A DNA stretch of 38,198 bases from a virus. Position 1 is the stretch's first letter, and the number at the start of each line of letters is the position of its first letter. Below the pieces are notes generated by a model, which worked only from the letters and a program-made list of their open reading frames with translations, made no database searches and was not told where the DNA came from. Of this stretch, positions 27,478-36,178 are shown one piece after another. The stretch lies in IMG/VR virus record IMGVR_UViG_3300043436_000788, positions 1-38,198 of that record. One strand, 5' to 3'. The position numbers and the translations under genes are program-made.

Positions 27478-27878
27478 GATGCGATAACCTTTGCAGGGTC
27501 TAAGCCACCGCCACGCTTCCAGCCTGGTCCCTTTTGTAGTTCCATATGAAGATGGGGACCTGTGACATTACCTTCTTTACCAACCTTACCGATAAAGTCT
27601 CCAGTCTTAAGTGTCTGTCCGACCTTAACCTTGTAAGAGGATAGGTGAGCAAAGAGAAGGTGTCCACCTTCAACCTTCATAAGTACTGAGTACTGTCCAA
27701 AGGCAGCACCCCATACCTGACCTACTTTTACAACCTTGCCATCGCATGGAGCAACAACGATTGCACCTACTGGTGCTGCGTAGTCCACGCCTTCATGGCG
27801 ACCAGAAGACCATAAACGTCCCTTGACTCCAAAGGCTGTCGTGACCTTATACTTTTTATCTTGCATTGGTGAAGCCAT
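27474..27878 (-). CDS. M23 (LytM-like) endopeptidase, endolysin
   Basis: This 134-aa protein has the M23 zinc site: H28-x3-D32 (RHEGVDYAAPVG) and H109-x-H111 (GPHLHMEL), with the usual FAHLS in between (H78). It cleaves peptide cross-links of peptidoglycan. It lacks a signal peptide and a wall-binding domain, so it needs a holin for export; a holin-like gene lies next to it. Domain size is the bare catalytic core. Confidence 0.88.
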   Translation of the reverse strand: MASPMQDKKYKVTTAFGVKGRLWSSGRHEGVDYAAPVGAIVVAPCDGKVVKVGQVWGAAFGQYSVLMKVEGGHLLFAHLSSYKVKVGQTLKTGDFIGKVGKEGNVTGPHLHMELQKGPGWKRGGGLDPAKVIAS

Positions 27879-28060
27879 TAGTCTTCATCCTCTTCTCTTA
27901 GGGGTATTGTTACTAACCATACAAGGAAACCAGATACTATAAGTATTCCTGTTACCTTCTTGGCACTGCCGTCTAACGTGAAGTAAGCAATGCTGAGACC
28001 GACTAGGGTGTATGTCTCTGCTGTGATTTCTTTCAAGTATTTCTTTAGCCTGTTAAACAA
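27878..28060 (-). CDS. Holin candidate (60 aa)
   Basis: Two hydrophobic segments (TYTLVGLSIAYFTL, about 16-29, and TGILIVSGFLVWLVTI, about 38-53) flank a short basic loop, with an acidic end (REEDED), a classical small-holin layout. It shares one base with the endopeptidase start. Among several small membrane proteins this is the best holin by position. Confidence 0.65.
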   Translation of the reverse strand: MFNRLKKYLKEITAETYTLVGLSIAYFTLDGSAKKVTGILIVSGFLVWLVTIPLREEDED

Positions 28061-28957
28061 CTACTTAAGTCTCCTGACTTGGGCTAACTGACCTACGATA
28101 ACGGCAGCAACCACAACACCCTGAGATTCTTCTCTTTGTTCAGGTGTCATGTCACTACCAATAGCCATGATTGCCTCAGCAGCCTTTGCAACCTGTACGG
28201 CACCAGGTACGTTTTCTAGGTAAGAGGGTAGTTCTATACTAATCTCTGCTAAAAACTCGTCTACGGGGCTTACAGGGGCAGGAACAGCCATTGTAGGCTG
28301 TGGTTCTGGGGTTATTTCTGGGGCTAATTCTATCGTAGGACTAGGGGAAGGGGTAGGCTCAACTTGTACAGATTCTTGTACAACTTCTGGAGTTAGAGTT
28401 GGCTCTACTGGTACTGGTACGACACTCTCCTGGGAAGGGGATGGTGTAGGCTCAGCGACAGGGGTAACGTCTGGCGTTACTATAGGGGTGGGACTTGGTT
28501 CCATTGTAGGTTCAACTGTTGGAGTTGGACTAGGTTCTACTGTAGGTTCTGGAGAAGGTGATTCAATTTGAGTAGGTTCAGGTATTGGCGTTGGCTCTGG
28601 GTCCAGAGTTGGTTCAACGCTTACGACTGGCTCAGGGCTAGGACTTGGCACAGGTTCTAATACAGGAACTATGCCATTGTACCAACGCAGTGGAGAATCT
28701 AAAGGTAGGTTATCTGTAACGTAAACAGGATAACCATTAGAGAATCCACCTTCACAGTAGAGACGAGGTATCTCGCCCTTACCATCAAAGAAACTATTGC
28801 TGTTATCCCAGCCAATAGAAAATGTTTGTTCTGTTCCGTCACCTTTAGCACATGTAACCTCAGCAAGAGCCTGTTCAGCAAACGCATTGGTTGGTGTGAA
28901 CACCATGAACGAACCTACAATAAAAGAAACAATCCCTAAGCGGAGTTTCCTTTTCAA
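28061..28957 (-). CDS. Secreted P/E/S/T-rich repeat protein in the lysis cassette
   Basis: This 298-aa protein has a clear signal peptide (MKRKLRLGIVSFIVGSFMVF followed by TPTNAFA, cleavage near residue 27). A short folded part (residues 30-95, with two Cys) follows, then about 140 residues of PSPEPTVEP-like low-complexity repeats that could span the cell wall. The C-terminal part is helical, with a hydrophobic stretch near its end (QGVVVAAVIVGQLAQV). The design suits a wall-spanning, spanin-like or surface protein; for an actinobacterial host a wall-anchored function or superinfection exclusion is also possible. Not recognised at family level. Confidence 0.65.
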   Translation of the reverse strand: MKRKLRLGIVSFIVGSFMVFTPTNAFAEQALAEVTCAKGDGTEQTFSIGWDNSNSFFDGKGEIPRLYCEGGFSNGYPVYVTDNLPLDSPLRWYNGIVPVLEPVPSPSPEPVVSVEPTLDPEPTPIPEPTQIESPSPEPTVEPSPTPTVEPTMEPSPTPIVTPDVTPVAEPTPSPSQESVVPVPVEPTLTPEVVQESVQVEPTPSPSPTIELAPEITPEPQPTMAVPAPVSPVDEFLAEISIELPSYLENVPGAVQVAKAAEAIMAIGSDMTPEQREESQGVVVAAVIVGQLAQVRRLK

Positions 28958-28960
28958 TTA

Positions 28961-29209
28961 TTACTTAGACTTCTTCTCGTTTGCCTTAGCGAACGCATCG
29001 TCAATTTCTTTTTGGTCAAGTTTGCCATCAGTTAGGAACCCACGTGCTAGAGATTCAGATACAACTGCAACACCCATGATTGCTGCTAGGGCAGCAGACT
29101 TCCAAGTGTCAATGCCTAGTATTGCACCAGCACCAAGGGTACCCATGACGGATGCAATGACTACAGCCACCATGCGACCTGAGATATCTTTAACTTGCTT
29201 CTTACTCAT
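28961..29209 (-). CDS. Small membrane protein, second holin candidate
   Basis: This 82-aa protein has two hydrophobic segments (MVAVVIASVMGTLGAGAILGI, about 13-33, and WKSAALAAIMGVAVVSESLA, about 36-55) and a charged Lys/Asp-rich tail. The layout suits a class II holin. Located just upstream of the secreted protein in the lysis cassette. Confidence 0.6.
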   Translation of the reverse strand: MSKKQVKDISGRMVAVVIASVMGTLGAGAILGIDTWKSAALAAIMGVAVVSESLARGFLTDGKLDQKEIDDAFAKANEKKSK

Positions 29210-31240
29210 TTATAGTTTCCTAACTGTTACTAGCAATAGACCACCGAAGCCATTGCTGTCTTTATCTGGGGAAGATTCGTTAGTGAAACGAACCTCTTCA
29301 ATTACACCTTGGAATGACTCATCAGTGCGGTAATCTTTTATCGTTACAAAGTCACCAGTAATTTCAAGTTCTTCTAAAGTTTGAACAACATCATAGGCTC
29401 TACCCTTGTAGCCGAACTGTGAGTTGTACTTATCCATTTCAATGTCAAAGCATGACAGTGGGTACTGGTACATTCTCTGACGAGGTACACCAGGAATAGA
29501 CTTCAACTGGTATGACTGCAGGATTGGATAGTTAGTAATTGGTGAACCATTGTTGAGCGTGTACTTAATGGAAATAAATTCCTGACCACCAACAGGTTGG
29601 TCTAAACCAACGTTCTGTCCCATTGACACGGCATCAAGAGTGATGATGTCGTACTCATTTCCTGCGTTATCAATGGTTTGTACAGCAATATTGTCACCAG
29701 TTGCTACAAGTCCACGTGTCTGTAGGTACTTAAAGAACTTAGGCTCAACAGTAGAGTAACGAATTCTTCCTGTTTGTAACCAGCCAGATGTTCGGTAATT
29801 TGTTGTGTGTTCTACCTGTAGTTCACCTGCTGCTCCACCTTCTTCAATGACCATGACAAGACGGTTATTAAGATTATAAACTTCAGTACAGTCGGAACTA
29901 TCTGGAGTTGACTGGTACTCTAAGTCGTATGCGTAAGCAAATGTTCCATCATCAAACTGTTGTGACAAGTCAATGCGGATTAGGATACCGTTAGTATCCG
30001 CACCTTCAAGAACTTTAGTTGCAGCGTATAGGTAACTACCACGTTCAGTGAATCCATTAACTGCGTAACTTGTTTCAACCAAAAGCGGACCAAGAATTAA
30101 ATCACCATCTTGATTCACTTGACAGATACGTACACCTTTATTGGTGCCAACTGCAAGATACCCAAGGTAGTAATGTATTGCTTTAATCGTTTCGCTATCT
30201 GGCAAAGTTACTGTAACTGTTGAACTTGACAAGTCTGGCAACAGACTTCCATTATTGGCAGATGTTGGTGCTCCGTCAAAAGGTATCTTAAATATCTCTC
30301 CGTTATTTCCAGAGTTTCCTGAAGCATAAATATGAGTTGTGCCACCAGTAATGTCATTCCAGATAAATGTAGAATCAAGATGAGTACGTGAGTCGTATTG
30401 TTTGCCAGCAGGTAGTGCACCACTATGTGCATTAGTATTACCTTGGCTATCATCTATAAGATTTAGTACATTATTTTCACCAAAGAAAACAAAACCTTTA
30501 GCGTACTTAACAAATGCTTTTGAGCCAGCAGAATGCCGAGCAAATACTACATCAGAATCTAATGTACCAACTGTTCCTCTATGAATAGCACCATCGCATG
30601 TTGCATAATACTTTCCACCAGATGTGGTTACAGAAGTGAATGGATGATTAGAACCACTGTGTCCTTGTGGATATGAAGTTGCTGTATATACATAGTTTGA
30701 TGTTGTTGATATCGCTGAGTCACCATTTAATTCAAGGCGTTTTAATATACCATTAGCATCACCAGAAACAAGTACATCAGTTGGAGTTGTTACTCCACTT
30801 ACCACCTTGTCATACTGTCCTGTTGCAGCGTTAATGCCTTGAGCACCAGTATAAGCGTGGAATACATCCTTGTGTAAGCGTAGTTCACCTACAGTCCATA
30901 CATCTACACCACGAGAGTCATAAAACCTATGGCTTACATGTTCGTAGTCAGAACCTGGTTCGTAGAACTTAATACCAGCACCGTTGTGCCAAGAGGTTTG
31001 TGAACGTACCCACCAACCAGTAAGCGATTGCTCACCTGGTTCAGCACTGTTATCAAACTGGTCCTTCTTGTACTGAGCAGTCTCACGGCGATATGGGTTT
31101 TGGTTATCAACCTTTAAGATGAACGGCACGTTGTTAAAAGAAACATCATAAGCAACATCTGTTAGGTCAAAGTTAGAACCACTTGCAGTGTAGGATATGT
31201 CATATTGAAGTTCTTCACTAATGTCATTGTTGACTGTCAT
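29210..31240 (-). CDS. Large tail protein, probable beta-propeller type
   Basis: This 676-aa, almost all-beta protein has repeating strand pairs (YFGEN, DVWTVGELRLHKDVFHAYTG, GYLAVGTNKGVRICQVNQDGD, SYLYAATKVLEGADTNG). The pattern suggests repeated blades, comparable with tail nozzle or hub proteins of podoviruses. The final 100 residues (RAYDVVQTLEELEITGDFVTIKDY) look like a separate domain. It follows the fibre genes and precedes the lysis genes. No enzymatic motif seen. Confidence 0.65.
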   Translation of the reverse strand: MTVNNDISEELQYDISYTASGSNFDLTDVAYDVSFNNVPFILKVDNQNPYRRETAQYKKDQFDNSAEPGEQSLTGWWVRSQTSWHNGAGIKFYEPGSDYEHVSHRFYDSRGVDVWTVGELRLHKDVFHAYTGAQGINAATGQYDKVVSGVTTPTDVLVSGDANGILKRLELNGDSAISTTSNYVYTATSYPQGHSGSNHPFTSVTTSGGKYYATCDGAIHRGTVGTLDSDVVFARHSAGSKAFVKYAKGFVFFGENNVLNLIDDSQGNTNAHSGALPAGKQYDSRTHLDSTFIWNDITGGTTHIYASGNSGNNGEIFKIPFDGAPTSANNGSLLPDLSSSTVTVTLPDSETIKAIHYYLGYLAVGTNKGVRICQVNQDGDLILGPLLVETSYAVNGFTERGSYLYAATKVLEGADTNGILIRIDLSQQFDDGTFAYAYDLEYQSTPDSSDCTEVYNLNNRLVMVIEEGGAAGELQVEHTTNYRTSGWLQTGRIRYSTVEPKFFKYLQTRGLVATGDNIAVQTIDNAGNEYDIITLDAVSMGQNVGLDQPVGGQEFISIKYTLNNGSPITNYPILQSYQLKSIPGVPRQRMYQYPLSCFDIEMDKYNSQFGYKGRAYDVVQTLEELEITGDFVTIKDYRTDESFQGVIEEVRFTNESSPDKDSNGFGGLLLVTVRKL

Positions 31241-31461
31241 TACTTAGCCTCTAGTGCTGTAACTTCAACTAGGTCTTCAATAAGGTTTCCACATGGACCA
31301 CAATGACAAGTGTAAATAGCGTTACCGTTTTCATCTGGAATGATAACCTGTTCATCTGTCTCTGGGTCAATGTATGAGTATGGGTCCAGTGTTTGAGGAA
31401 GCGAAACATTCTCCGCAATACATCCTGAAGTCTTGCAGGTGACAATGTAATTTTTAATCAT
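31240..31461 (-). CDS. Small CxC-GPCG protein, fibre-associated family member 1
   Basis: A 73-aa protein with TCKTSGCIAENVS near the N-terminus and CHCGPCGNLIED near the C-terminus, four or more cysteines that could bind one metal. Two shorter relatives with the same plan (TxGCxxEN, then CGxCG/K) lie at 36314-36481 and 36886-37059, each next to a fibre gene. Coupled by one shared base with the tail protein. Function unknown. Confidence 0.65.
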   Translation of the reverse strand: MIKNYIVTCKTSGCIAENVSLPQTLDPYSYIDPETDEQVIIPDENGNAIYTCHCGPCGNLIEDLVEVTALEAK

Positions 31462-31470
31462 AATTTATCC

Positions 31471-32637
31471 TTAAGTGCTTACCGCTACTGCGCTACAAAA
31501 AGTTGTTGTTGTATTGGTTCTTTTTAGCCACACAGTACAGCCCGTAGTAGTGTTATTGGTATAAGAAACATTTTCTACTGCTACAGAATTAGAGTTAGCA
31601 GAAACGGTAACAAAGGGCGTTGATGGCATAGTGGTACCGAACGACAAATTGCCAGAGGTCATAACATTTGCAACTGGTGTAATAGTTACACCCCCACCTC
31701 TAACAAAGTTAGCGGCAGGTGCCTGAATATCTCCATATGACACAATGTTAGAGGCAGTTACATTAACAAAATTTCCATCAGTTGCGTTTAATGAACTAGT
31801 TGCATTAATAGCCCTAACTTCTAAATTACATTTAGCACCATCAGCGTTAAAGGTGAATGTGTTTCCTGCTTCATTAAATACAATAGAGTCATTGCCATCA
31901 CCAAAGTAAATAACATTACCTTGTGGAAAAATGTATCCAGTTGTTACTAGGTTTCCAGAAATTGTTCCACCAGTAGTTGCTAACTTTCCATTCAACTGTG
32001 TTTGGATTGCAGATGTAACACCATCAACATGGTTAAGTTCAGTTGAATCTGCAGTTAACGCAGCACCACCATTAATTATTGGGCTAGTTAAAGTTTTGTT
32101 AGTTAGGGTCTCAGCACCAGCAATGGTAGCAAAATCAGCATCTGACATGGCAGTGTTAAATTGTGCTTTAGTACCAGTAAGAGTGTTATTGGTTAGGTTA
32201 AGTGTTTTGTTGGTAAGAGTCTGAGTCTTTAATGTACCAACAACAACACCTTCACCAGTGTCAATTCCATGAAGACTTTTAGTTGTGTTACCTTCACCAT
32301 CATTTGTTATTGTGTAGCCACCAGAGGAAGCCTCAATATGGTTTTGAGCATCCTGCAAGTCACGAGCAGTAATCATGTGCTTGACTACAGCAGCAGCATC
32401 ATGTGACTGTGCTGAAGTACCGTCTTGACCACGAGTAATTGTTAGTACGTTGCCACCACCAGTGGCAGTAACAGTTACAATTTCTTCTGTTGCTCTATCT
32501 GGGTCAATCACTAAAGTGTATGGATATGTAGATGGTAATGTTGTGACACTGTTAAGTGTCATGCTTGTTACACTATTGTTGATTCCTGAACTAAGAGTCT
32601 TAGCCTCAACTGTTGAACGATATTGACGGGATGCCAT
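31471..32637 (-). CDS. Tail fibre / receptor-binding protein
   Basis: This 388-aa, Thr/Ser/Asn-rich protein has repeated [10 protein letters not shown]-type segments (about residues 137-190; the pattern recurs in the collagen-like fibre gene) typical of fibre shafts, an N-terminal attachment domain (SSGINNSVTSMTLNSVTTLP), and a beta-rich C-terminal domain (VTVSANSNSVAVENVSYTNN) resembling the end of the 139-aa gene at 36474. It is likely trimeric and binds the host surface. Confidence 0.75.
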   Translation of the reverse strand: MASRQYRSTVEAKTLSSGINNSVTSMTLNSVTTLPSTYPYTLVIDPDRATEEIVTVTATGGGNVLTITRGQDGTSAQSHDAAAVVKHMITARDLQDAQNHIEASSGGYTITNDGEGNTTKSLHGIDTGEGVVVGTLKTQTLTNKTLNLTNNTLTGTKAQFNTAMSDADFATIAGAETLTNKTLTSPIINGGAALTADSTELNHVDGVTSAIQTQLNGKLATTGGTISGNLVTTGYIFPQGNVIYFGDGNDSIVFNEAGNTFTFNADGAKCNLEVRAINATSSLNATDGNFVNVTASNIVSYGDIQAPAANFVRGGGVTITPVANVMTSGNLSFGTTMPSTPFVTVSANSNSVAVENVSYTNNTTTGCTVWLKRTNTTTTFCSAVAVST

Positions 32638-32644
32638 GGTTTAC

Positions 32645-33550
32645 CTATCGGGTGAAGTGGATACGGATTGGGTTACGGTCATTCATCTTGCGTGCTTCTT
32701 CTGCAAGGCGCTTATCGTAAAGAGCGAGTAAGTATTTAGATGCGTTAGTACCAGCACCATAGGCACGACCAGCAATCTGTGACTGTTGGTCCGCTTCAGC
32801 AGAACCAAAGGTCAAGCGACCTGGGTCAATGAATGACGCTAGACGTGCAGCGGCACCAAGAACAATGACATCCTTGCAGGATGCTGGTAAACCAGTAACT
32901 GTTTCAAAGTCATCCTCATCGGTGTCCATTACGGCAGGAGCAGCGGTATAGAAAATTTGGACAGTGCGACCAGACTCAACACCAGATAGCAGAGTAATGC
33001 TATTGCGACTATTGAAAGCATCAACATTAGCCATAGGGTCAATCCGATAACCACGAACAGGAAGCCATTCTTTAGAAGGACCAGTAGTTTCATATGATAC
33101 TCCTAGAACTGTTTCAACTTCATCAGGCAAAGCATATGTTGACTTGGCTGGTGAGAACGAGAAGGTGTGCACACCAGTGGTGTATAGGTCTGGGAACGTA
33201 GCCTCAAGGGTTTCATTGATTGCACCCTTGACATCTACAGACGGGAATGTAGGTGAGATGATTACACGTGAACCAATTTGATGCGATGCTGCTTGTGTAC
33301 CATTGTAGCCACGACCATAGGGTGGGATGTTTAGGGTACCAGAAGAACGGTCATAGGAATCTACATAGATTAGTTCATCATTAATCTGAATGATACCAGT
33401 TGAGATGTTCTGTGCAGACGCAACACTGATTGTGGTTGCTGTCGCATTTGCTGCAGCAGTGAGATGTGTCTGACGGTCTTGACGTAGCGTAAACCCTGCA
33501 AGTTTACGTACAACCTCATCAGTCATTGAACCGAATGTTGCCATTACCAT
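32645..33550 (-). CDS. Head-tail adaptor / tail tube-type protein
   Basis: This 301-aa protein has an N-terminal helix (MTDEVVRKLAGFTLRQDRQTHL), a central beta-rich part (ISVASAQNISTGIIQINDELIYVDSYDR) and a helical part (VKGAINETLEATFPDLY). The combination resembles podovirus adaptor proteins that sit under the portal. The start may be the ATG at 33544 (two codons in), which lies in a TAATG overlap with the previous gene; the upstream ATG has AAGG 5 nt before it. Confidence 0.6.
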   Translation of the reverse strand: MVMATFGSMTDEVVRKLAGFTLRQDRQTHLTAAANATATTISVASAQNISTGIIQINDELIYVDSYDRSSGTLNIPPYGRGYNGTQAASHQIGSRVIISPTFPSVDVKGAINETLEATFPDLYTTGVHTFSFSPAKSTYALPDEVETVLGVSYETTGPSKEWLPVRGYRIDPMANVDAFNSRNSITLLSGVESGRTVQIFYTAAPAVMDTDEDDFETVTGLPASCKDVIVLGAAARLASFIDPGRLTFGSAEADQQSQIAGRAYGAGTNASKYLLALYDKRLAEEARKMNDRNPIRIHFTR

Positions 33551-33810
33551 TTAACCTTGTCTGCCCAGTATGCTGCGCTCATCTTGCCTTTAGCGATATT
33601 TTTGGCGTGACGGGCTTTAAACGAAGCCTGTCTTGCGGTAGGTTGCCTATCACCCGTCACACCTTGTTGTCCAAAACGAATAGTCTTAACCTGTGCACCT
33701 TTTTTAGCCACAACAACGTGCGACTTAGTAGGATGATTAGGTGTTCGCTTTGGCTTGTTGTAGCCAGAAACACCTGCACGTGTTAGTCGTGGGTCCTTCT
33801 TTGCTACCAT
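33544..33810 (-). CDS. DUF6321-like basic protein (88 aa)
   Basis: A basic protein reading KDPRLTRAGVSGYNKPKRTP and later FKARHAKNIAKGKMSAAYWADKVKW. The pattern RAGVSGYNKPKRTP...KSFKARHAKNI matches what I recall for DUF6321 proteins in phages and bacteria. DNA binding is likely from charge. The stop overlaps the start of the adaptor gene. Confidence 0.65.
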   Translation of the reverse strand: MVAKKDPRLTRAGVSGYNKPKRTPNHPTKSHVVVAKKGAQVKTIRFGQQGVTGDRQPTARQASFKARHAKNIAKGKMSAAYWADKVKW

Positions 33811-33812
33811 GA

Positions 33813-34199
33813 TTACTTCTTCTTTGCTCTACGTTTTGCTCTGGCTTTCATTGCTGCTACATCCATCATGCTTCCGTCATACATCCTGTTAGAAAGTTTT
33901 TGACTTGGCTCCCAGCCTACACTCTTGCGCAACTTATCTAATTCGTGTCTTGCCTTTGATGATTTACCTTTGCCAACAATGTCTTTAAGGTCAACTTCTT
34001 CACGTTGCTTCCGCAAATTGCGTTGTGCTTGCATGATTTCAACTTGCTTGGAGCCTGGAGCAAGTCCACCCTTCTTTAGGTTGGGAGAACTCTTTGGCTT
34101 TGCTGTTGCGGAAGCCTTCGGCTTAACTGCTGTCTTCTTGGCAGTTACTTTAGCAACAGTCTTCTTCGCTACTGGCTTCTTCATTGGTGCTCGTGCCAT
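33813..34199 (-). CDS. Lys/Ala-rich histone-like protein (128 aa)
   Basis: The N-terminal 45 residues are K/A/P repeats (KKPVAKKTVAKVTAKKTAVK) like histone H1 tails. The middle is a charged helix (EIMQAQRNLRKQREEVDLKD) and the end is basic (KARAKRRAKKK). Probably a virion-packaged or DNA-condensing protein. Neighbouring tiny basic proteins form a cluster with it. Confidence 0.65.
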   Translation of the reverse strand: MARAPMKKPVAKKTVAKVTAKKTAVKPKASATAKPKSSPNLKKGGLAPGSKQVEIMQAQRNLRKQREEVDLKDIVGKGKSSKARHELDKLRKSVGWEPSQKLSNRMYDGSMMDVAAMKARAKRRAKKK

Positions 34200-34201
34200 G
34201 A

Positions 34202-34351
34202 TTAATACATCACTTTCGTTACACGCTTTTGGCGTTTCTTCGGCTTAGGTGTTTTTGTTGTTACTGGTTTAGGAAGTTTTGTTGTTTTTGCCATTGGATT
34301 AGAAGCCCCTGATGATTTTGGTCCGACTGGTGGTTTAGGTGGTCGTCTCAT
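34202..34351 (-). CDS. Tiny Pro/Lys-rich protein (49 aa)
   Basis: The translation MRRPPKPPVGPKSSGASNPM then KTTKLPKPVTTKTPKPKKRQ is low-complexity, highly basic, with no fold predicted by eye. It fits tightly between neighbours (2-nt and 1-nt gaps). Likely disordered and nucleic-acid binding. Confidence 0.55.
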   Translation of the reverse strand: MRRPPKPPVGPKSSGASNPMAKTTKLPKPVTTKTPKPKKRQKRVTKVMY

Positions 34352-34352
34352 G

Positions 34353-34505
34353 TTACTTACCCTTCTTAGTTGTACGTGGCATAGCAGGAACTGCTGGTAC
34401 CTTCGGCATGTTGTAGTTTACTTTGTCAATACCTTTGTAAGAGCCTGGCATTGTAGGCATTTCGTGTTGGTAGTTGATGTGGTTACATCCACAGTTAGCA
34501 CACAT
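34353..34505 (-). CDS. Tiny Cys/Met-rich protein (50 aa)
   Basis: Reads MCANCGCNHINYQHEMPTMP and ends PRTTKKGK. Three cysteines and two histidines in the first 15 residues suggest a metal site. The start lies in a TAATG overlap with the next gene. Unknown. Confidence 0.55.
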   Translation of the reverse strand: MCANCGCNHINYQHEMPTMPGSYKGIDKVNYNMPKVPAVPAMPRTTKKGK

Positions 34506-34687
34506 TATTTCATTCCTCGCTTAACAGCCTTCTTGACAACTTTCTTTGCCATAGGCTTGTTGGCTGCACGAAGTTCTTGACGCACAATCTTGCGAATCAT
34601 TTCTTCTTTAGCCTTCATCTCAAGTTTCTTTTCGGCGGCTTCCATACGCTTGTAGCCTGGAGGCTTAGGACCTTCATTCATTCCCAT
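34505..34687 (-). CDS. Small basic helical protein (60 aa)
   Basis: A charged helix (RMEAAEKKLEMKAKEEMIRKIVRQELRA) followed by a basic end (KKVVKKAVKRGMK). Coupled on both sides by TAATG. The pattern suits a small coiled-coil, DNA-binding protein. Unknown. Confidence 0.55.
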   Translation of the reverse strand: MGMNEGPKPPGYKRMEAAEKKLEMKAKEEMIRKIVRQELRAANKPMAKKVVKKAVKRGMK

Positions 34688-34860
34688 TATTTCTTGCCCT
34701 TCTTCTTAGCCATTTTTGCTTCGCTCATTGCAATAGCAACGGCTTGCTTGCGAGACTTGACAACAGGTCCACCCTTACCAGAGTGCAAGGTGCCAGCCTT
34801 GTATTCCTTCATTACTTTTGCAACCTTCTTGGTTGCTTTCTTCTTAGAGAGCGGAGCCAT
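34687..34860 (-). CDS. DUF6496-like small basic protein (57 aa)
   Basis: Reads MAPLSKKKATKKVAKVMKEY then KAGTLHSGKGGPVVKSRKQAVAIAMSEAKMAKKKGKK. The pattern KVM.E.K.GTL.SG..G.VV..RKQA.AIA.SEA matches what I recall for DUF6496, a tiny family in phages and bacteria. It overlaps the end of the 88-aa gene upstream by 17 nt. Confidence 0.65.
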   Translation of the reverse strand: MAPLSKKKATKKVAKVMKEYKAGTLHSGKGGPVVKSRKQAVAIAMSEAKMAKKKGKK

Positions 34861-35110
34861 ATGCATGTCCTGTCTTGTCGCTTACATCCATAGCCTTACG
34901 AATCTGTGCTGTGGAAGTTCCTTCTGGTTGAATCCCTTGCTTACGGGCTTCACGGTATAGACTTAGTTCGCTATTCCATTTCTTGTTTGTCCAACCATTG
35001 CTAACTAGATTGCCGTTGGCATCTCCAGTTGACATCTGTATGTTAGATGCTCTTAAGCAATCTCCCCAAGACTCATGGTCTTGAGTTGGACATCCGCTTC
35101 TACAAGCCAT
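34844..35110 (-). CDS. MACRSGCPTQD protein (88 aa), unknown
   Basis: Starts MACRSGCPTQDHESWGDCLR, then a longer tail (WTNKKWNSELSLYREARKQGIQPEGTSTAQIRKAMDVSDKTG). The C-terminal part with REARKQGIQPEGTS...AMDVSD resembles small phage proteins of this neighbourhood. The N-terminal motif with three Cys recurs in a 31-aa protein at 36179-36274. It overlaps the glycosyltransferase start region by 11 nt. Confidence 0.6.
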   Translation of the reverse strand: MACRSGCPTQDHESWGDCLRASNIQMSTGDANGNLVSNGWTNKKWNSELSLYREARKQGIQPEGTSTAQIRKAMDVSDKTGHAYGSAL

Positions 35111-36161
35111 TCTTGTAATCCTTTACCGTCTGTGTCATAATGAACTCATAGTTTTTAACTAGACGTTCATCCTCAGGATTTAGTTCAACCGCTTTACGTG
35201 CATACTTTTTAGCGGAACCCTTCTTGCCTAGGTTCCAACACGCTATGGATAGCAGGTCGTACATTCTCCATGGCATTGATTGGTCAGCCACATAATGGTT
35301 ATATGACTCAAGGGAAAGTTCAGTTACTTTAATTGCTGCGTGGTAGCAGTGGTTCCACATCTTGCGTTCGTAGTAGTAGAACGCTAATGGCATCCAAGCC
35401 TCTAAGTCGTTAGGTGCTTCTTCAACATTACGTTGATACCAGTGAAGACCTTCACGGTCATTACCTAACTTGCAATAGGCTTCGCCTATACCTCGCCAAG
35501 TCTGAGCACGTTCAACATTCCATCCAGGAATGTCTTCCAACTTCTTGCCCACATCTATAAGTTCTTGCCACATACCCTTGAAGTAATACTCACGGGCTAG
35601 GTAGACAATCATGCGATGGTCAGTTGGGTCTTCGTTATGCCCTAGTTGCAACAGTGGCAAGTAGTTACTGCGTGGCTTGTCATTGTCTGGTTTATGAGTA
35701 ACCAAGGTCTCAATGACTATCAGGTTCTCTGGACCGTCACACTGGATAACCTCGTGGCAGGGATACTTCCACCTATACCCATGCCTAGCATGGACACGGT
35801 TGTTATTAGCCCAGATGTTTCCTGTGTCCCACATGACCCAAGCCCTGCCAGTATCTGGCTTCCAAGCCTGTCTTATCTTGTCAAAGAAGTCTGGGTCTGG
35901 AACCTCGTCCATGTCAATAACGACACACACATCCACGTCAGCAGGTACAAGGTCTAGTGCCATGTTCCTAGCCACATCAAACCTAAAGTCGCTTAGCGTG
36001 GCTCTGTGGGCTTCTATGGGGTACTTCTGGAGTAGGTCATAGGTGTTATCTTCTGACCCAGTATCTAGGACAATTCGGACATCAGCACCTTTGGTGGCTT
36101 CTGCCCATTGCTTGACGTGCTTTGCTTCATTCTTCGCTATAGCGTAGGCTGCAATCTTCAC
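35100..36161 (-). CDS. GT2-type glycosyltransferase with TPR-like tail
   Basis: This 353-aa protein has a GT-A fold start (MKIAAYAIAKNEAKHVKQWA; LDTGSEDNTYDLL) and a D83-x-D85 motif (VIDMDEVPD), the nucleotide-sugar metal site, in about the first 200 residues. The rest is tetratricopeptide-like helical repeats (YCKLGNDREGLHWYQRN; LNPEDERLVKNYEF). It lies among fibre and tiny basic genes. It may glycosylate virion proteins, phage DNA or the host surface; DNA is less likely without hypermodified-base enzymes. Confidence 0.75.
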   Translation of the reverse strand: MKIAAYAIAKNEAKHVKQWAEATKGADVRIVLDTGSEDNTYDLLQKYPIEAHRATLSDFRFDVARNMALDLVPADVDVCVVIDMDEVPDPDFFDKIRQAWKPDTGRAWVMWDTGNIWANNNRVHARHGYRWKYPCHEVIQCDGPENLIVIETLVTHKPDNDKPRSNYLPLLQLGHNEDPTDHRMIVYLAREYYFKGMWQELIDVGKKLEDIPGWNVERAQTWRGIGEAYCKLGNDREGLHWYQRNVEEAPNDLEAWMPLAFYYYERKMWNHCYHAAIKVTELSLESYNHYVADQSMPWRMYDLLSIACWNLGKKGSAKKYARKAVELNPEDERLVKNYEFIMTQTVKDYKNGL

Positions 36162-36178
36162 ATTGCAATCCTATCATA

